From JAICJR01 sp036491015 (GTDB taxonomy: Bacteria; Actinomycetota; Thermoleophilia; Solirubrobacterales; Thermoleophilaceae): a DNA stretch of 12,412 bases. Position 1 is the stretch's first letter, and each line of letters opens with the position of its first letter. This document shows positions 11,682 to 12,412 of the stretch, piece by piece. The translations under genes were made by a program, and so were the position numbers. The stretch is taken from NCBI GenBank assembly GCA_036491015.1, contig DASXCV010000229.1, forward strand, positions 1-12,412. Direction: 5' to 3'. The notes below the pieces were generated by a model, which was not told the origin of the DNA, ran no database searches, and saw only the letters and a program-made list of their open reading frames with translations.

Positions 11682-12412
11682 CCGCCCACCGGCAGCGCCT
11701 GCCGGCCGCCCGGCGTGACCGCCACCGCGAAGGCGTTCCGCAGCGTCGAGCTGTCGAGCGCGGTGGCCGCGCGGTCCACGGCCGCCTCGCCCAGTCCGGT
11801 GACGAGCCAGACGGGCTCGGACCCCTCCTGCGCCGTTGCCGCCACGAGGCCGGTGCCGGGCGCCGCCACGCGCGCCGGGTGACCGAGCTGGTCGAGCAGC
11901 GTGAGCGTGCTGCCGTTCTTGCTGAAGCGGGCGAACACCCCGCTCGCCGACGGCCCGCCGGTGAGCGAGCCCACCGCGCCGCCGAGCGACCGCAGCGCCG
12001 TCCACGGGCCCACCACCACGCGCAGGGTCTTCGGCCCGGCGGAGCCGCCGAGCGTGCCCAGGCTCGTGACCGCGCCCGCGTTCGACAACTGCTGCTGCAC
12101 CGTCTTGCAGGCGGTGCTGTTCGGCGCCGAGCACTCCACCCGCACGGGGAAGCGCTTGCCGCCCGTACCGCGCACGAACGGCTCGGGGTAGGCGCCCACT
12201 ATCGCCGGGATGCGCATCGTCGCGTCCCAGCGGCGGTAGTCCCACTGGACCACGTCCCCGGGCGCCAGCGTCTTGTCCGCCGCGCCCACGGACGCCTCGA
12301 TGCCGTTCACGAAGTAGAACCAGTCGCTGTGGCCGCCGGAGCCCCTGGTGGCGACGCCTCCGATCGAGTCGACGAACTTGCCGCCGTAGCTCGTCGTGAT
12401 CTTGCGCTTCGA
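11678..12412 (-). CDS. DUF4430-domain protein (partial, N-terminus beyond right edge)
   Basis: The 244 residues present here are open to the right edge, so the start and any signal peptide are missing. The first 65 residues carry a DUF4430 domain: 'YGGKFVDSIGGVAT', 'SDWFYFVNGIEASVGAAD' and 'LAPGDVVQWDYRRWD'. The 'W.Y.VNG' and 'GD.V.W.Y' strings are its signature. DUF4430 is also the C-terminal beta domain of vertebrate intrinsic factor and transcobalamin, where it caps bound cobalamin. A second, less familiar domain of about 170 residues follows, with two cysteines ('VECSAPNSTACKTV', a likely disulfide), 'LRVVVGPW' and 'VWLVTGLGEAAVDRAATAL'; I do not recognise it outside actinobacterial DUF4430 proteins. 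No membrane helix is seen in this part. Immediate overlap with ecfT argues that it serves the importer, probably as an extracytoplasmic ligand-binding partner of the toroid in the S-subunit fusion. Confidence 0.8.
   Translation of the reverse strand, partial: SKRKITTSYGGKFVDSIGGVATRGSGGHSDWFYFVNGIEASVGAADKTLAPGDVVQWDYRRWDATMRIPAIVGAYPEPFVRGTGGKRFPVRVECSAPNSTACKTVQQQLSNAGAVTSLGTLGGSAGPKTLRVVVGPWTALRSLGGAVGSLTGGPSASGVFARFSKNGSTLTLLDQLGHPARVAAPGTGLVAATAQEGSEPVWLVTGLGEAAVDRAATALDSSTLRNAFAVAVTPGGRQALPVGG

Noticed and set aside
9753..11882. A 709-codon plus-strand open frame covering the ATPase and ecfT region
   Set aside because: It is antisense to genes with clear ABC and EcfT motifs. The translation is Ser/Arg/Ala low-complexity with no recognisable motif. 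Long shadow frames are expected at this GC content.

Overview
The window is very GC-rich and gene-dense, with GTG starts, 4-base start/stop overlaps and almost no intergenic DNA. Codon third positions are nearly all G or C. Gene content (a cDPG-synthetase-like protein, a DUF5679 zinc-ribbon peptide, a fused double ECF ATPase, a DUF4430 protein) suggests a high-GC actinobacterium, most likely of the Thermoleophilia/Solirubrobacterales type. That placement is an inference from protein flavour; there is no rRNA in the window.

Left part (1-3500). The minus strand carries the N-terminal 270 residues of a cyclic 2,3-diphosphoglycerate synthetase-like P-loop protein, and just upstream of it a MarR-family regulator. 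The regulator is divergent from a DHA2-type (EmrB/QacA-like) MFS drug exporter on the plus strand. The 76-bp divergent spacer has a -10-like hexamer right in front of each start codon and no ribosome binding site, so both genes look leaderless. The exporter converges on a PRC-barrel protein (minus). After a 160-bp spacer comes a 48-aa DUF5679 zinc-ribbon peptide (plus) with a near-perfect Shine-Dalgarno sequence, followed by a four-copy 7-bp tandem repeat.

Right part (3496-12412). Everything is on the minus strand and looks like one long operon entering from beyond the right edge: DUF4430 protein (N-terminus outside) > EcfT > double ATPase EcfA > a 632-aa fusion of an ECF S component with an extracytoplasmic alpha-toroid domain > nitroreductase > GlpD (frameshifted here) > FolP-like dihydropteroate synthase > calcineurin-like phosphoesterase. 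Every junction overlaps by 4 or 8 bases except one 16-bp gap.

The most interesting element is the first half of this operon. Vertebrate intrinsic factor and transcobalamin are built from an alpha/alpha toroid plus a DUF4430-type beta domain. Here those two folds are encoded by separate genes, and the toroid is covalently fused to the S component of a complete ECF importer. I infer a membrane-tethered, two-part vitamin B12 (or corrinoid) capture and import machine. Its substrate is not proven by the sequence.
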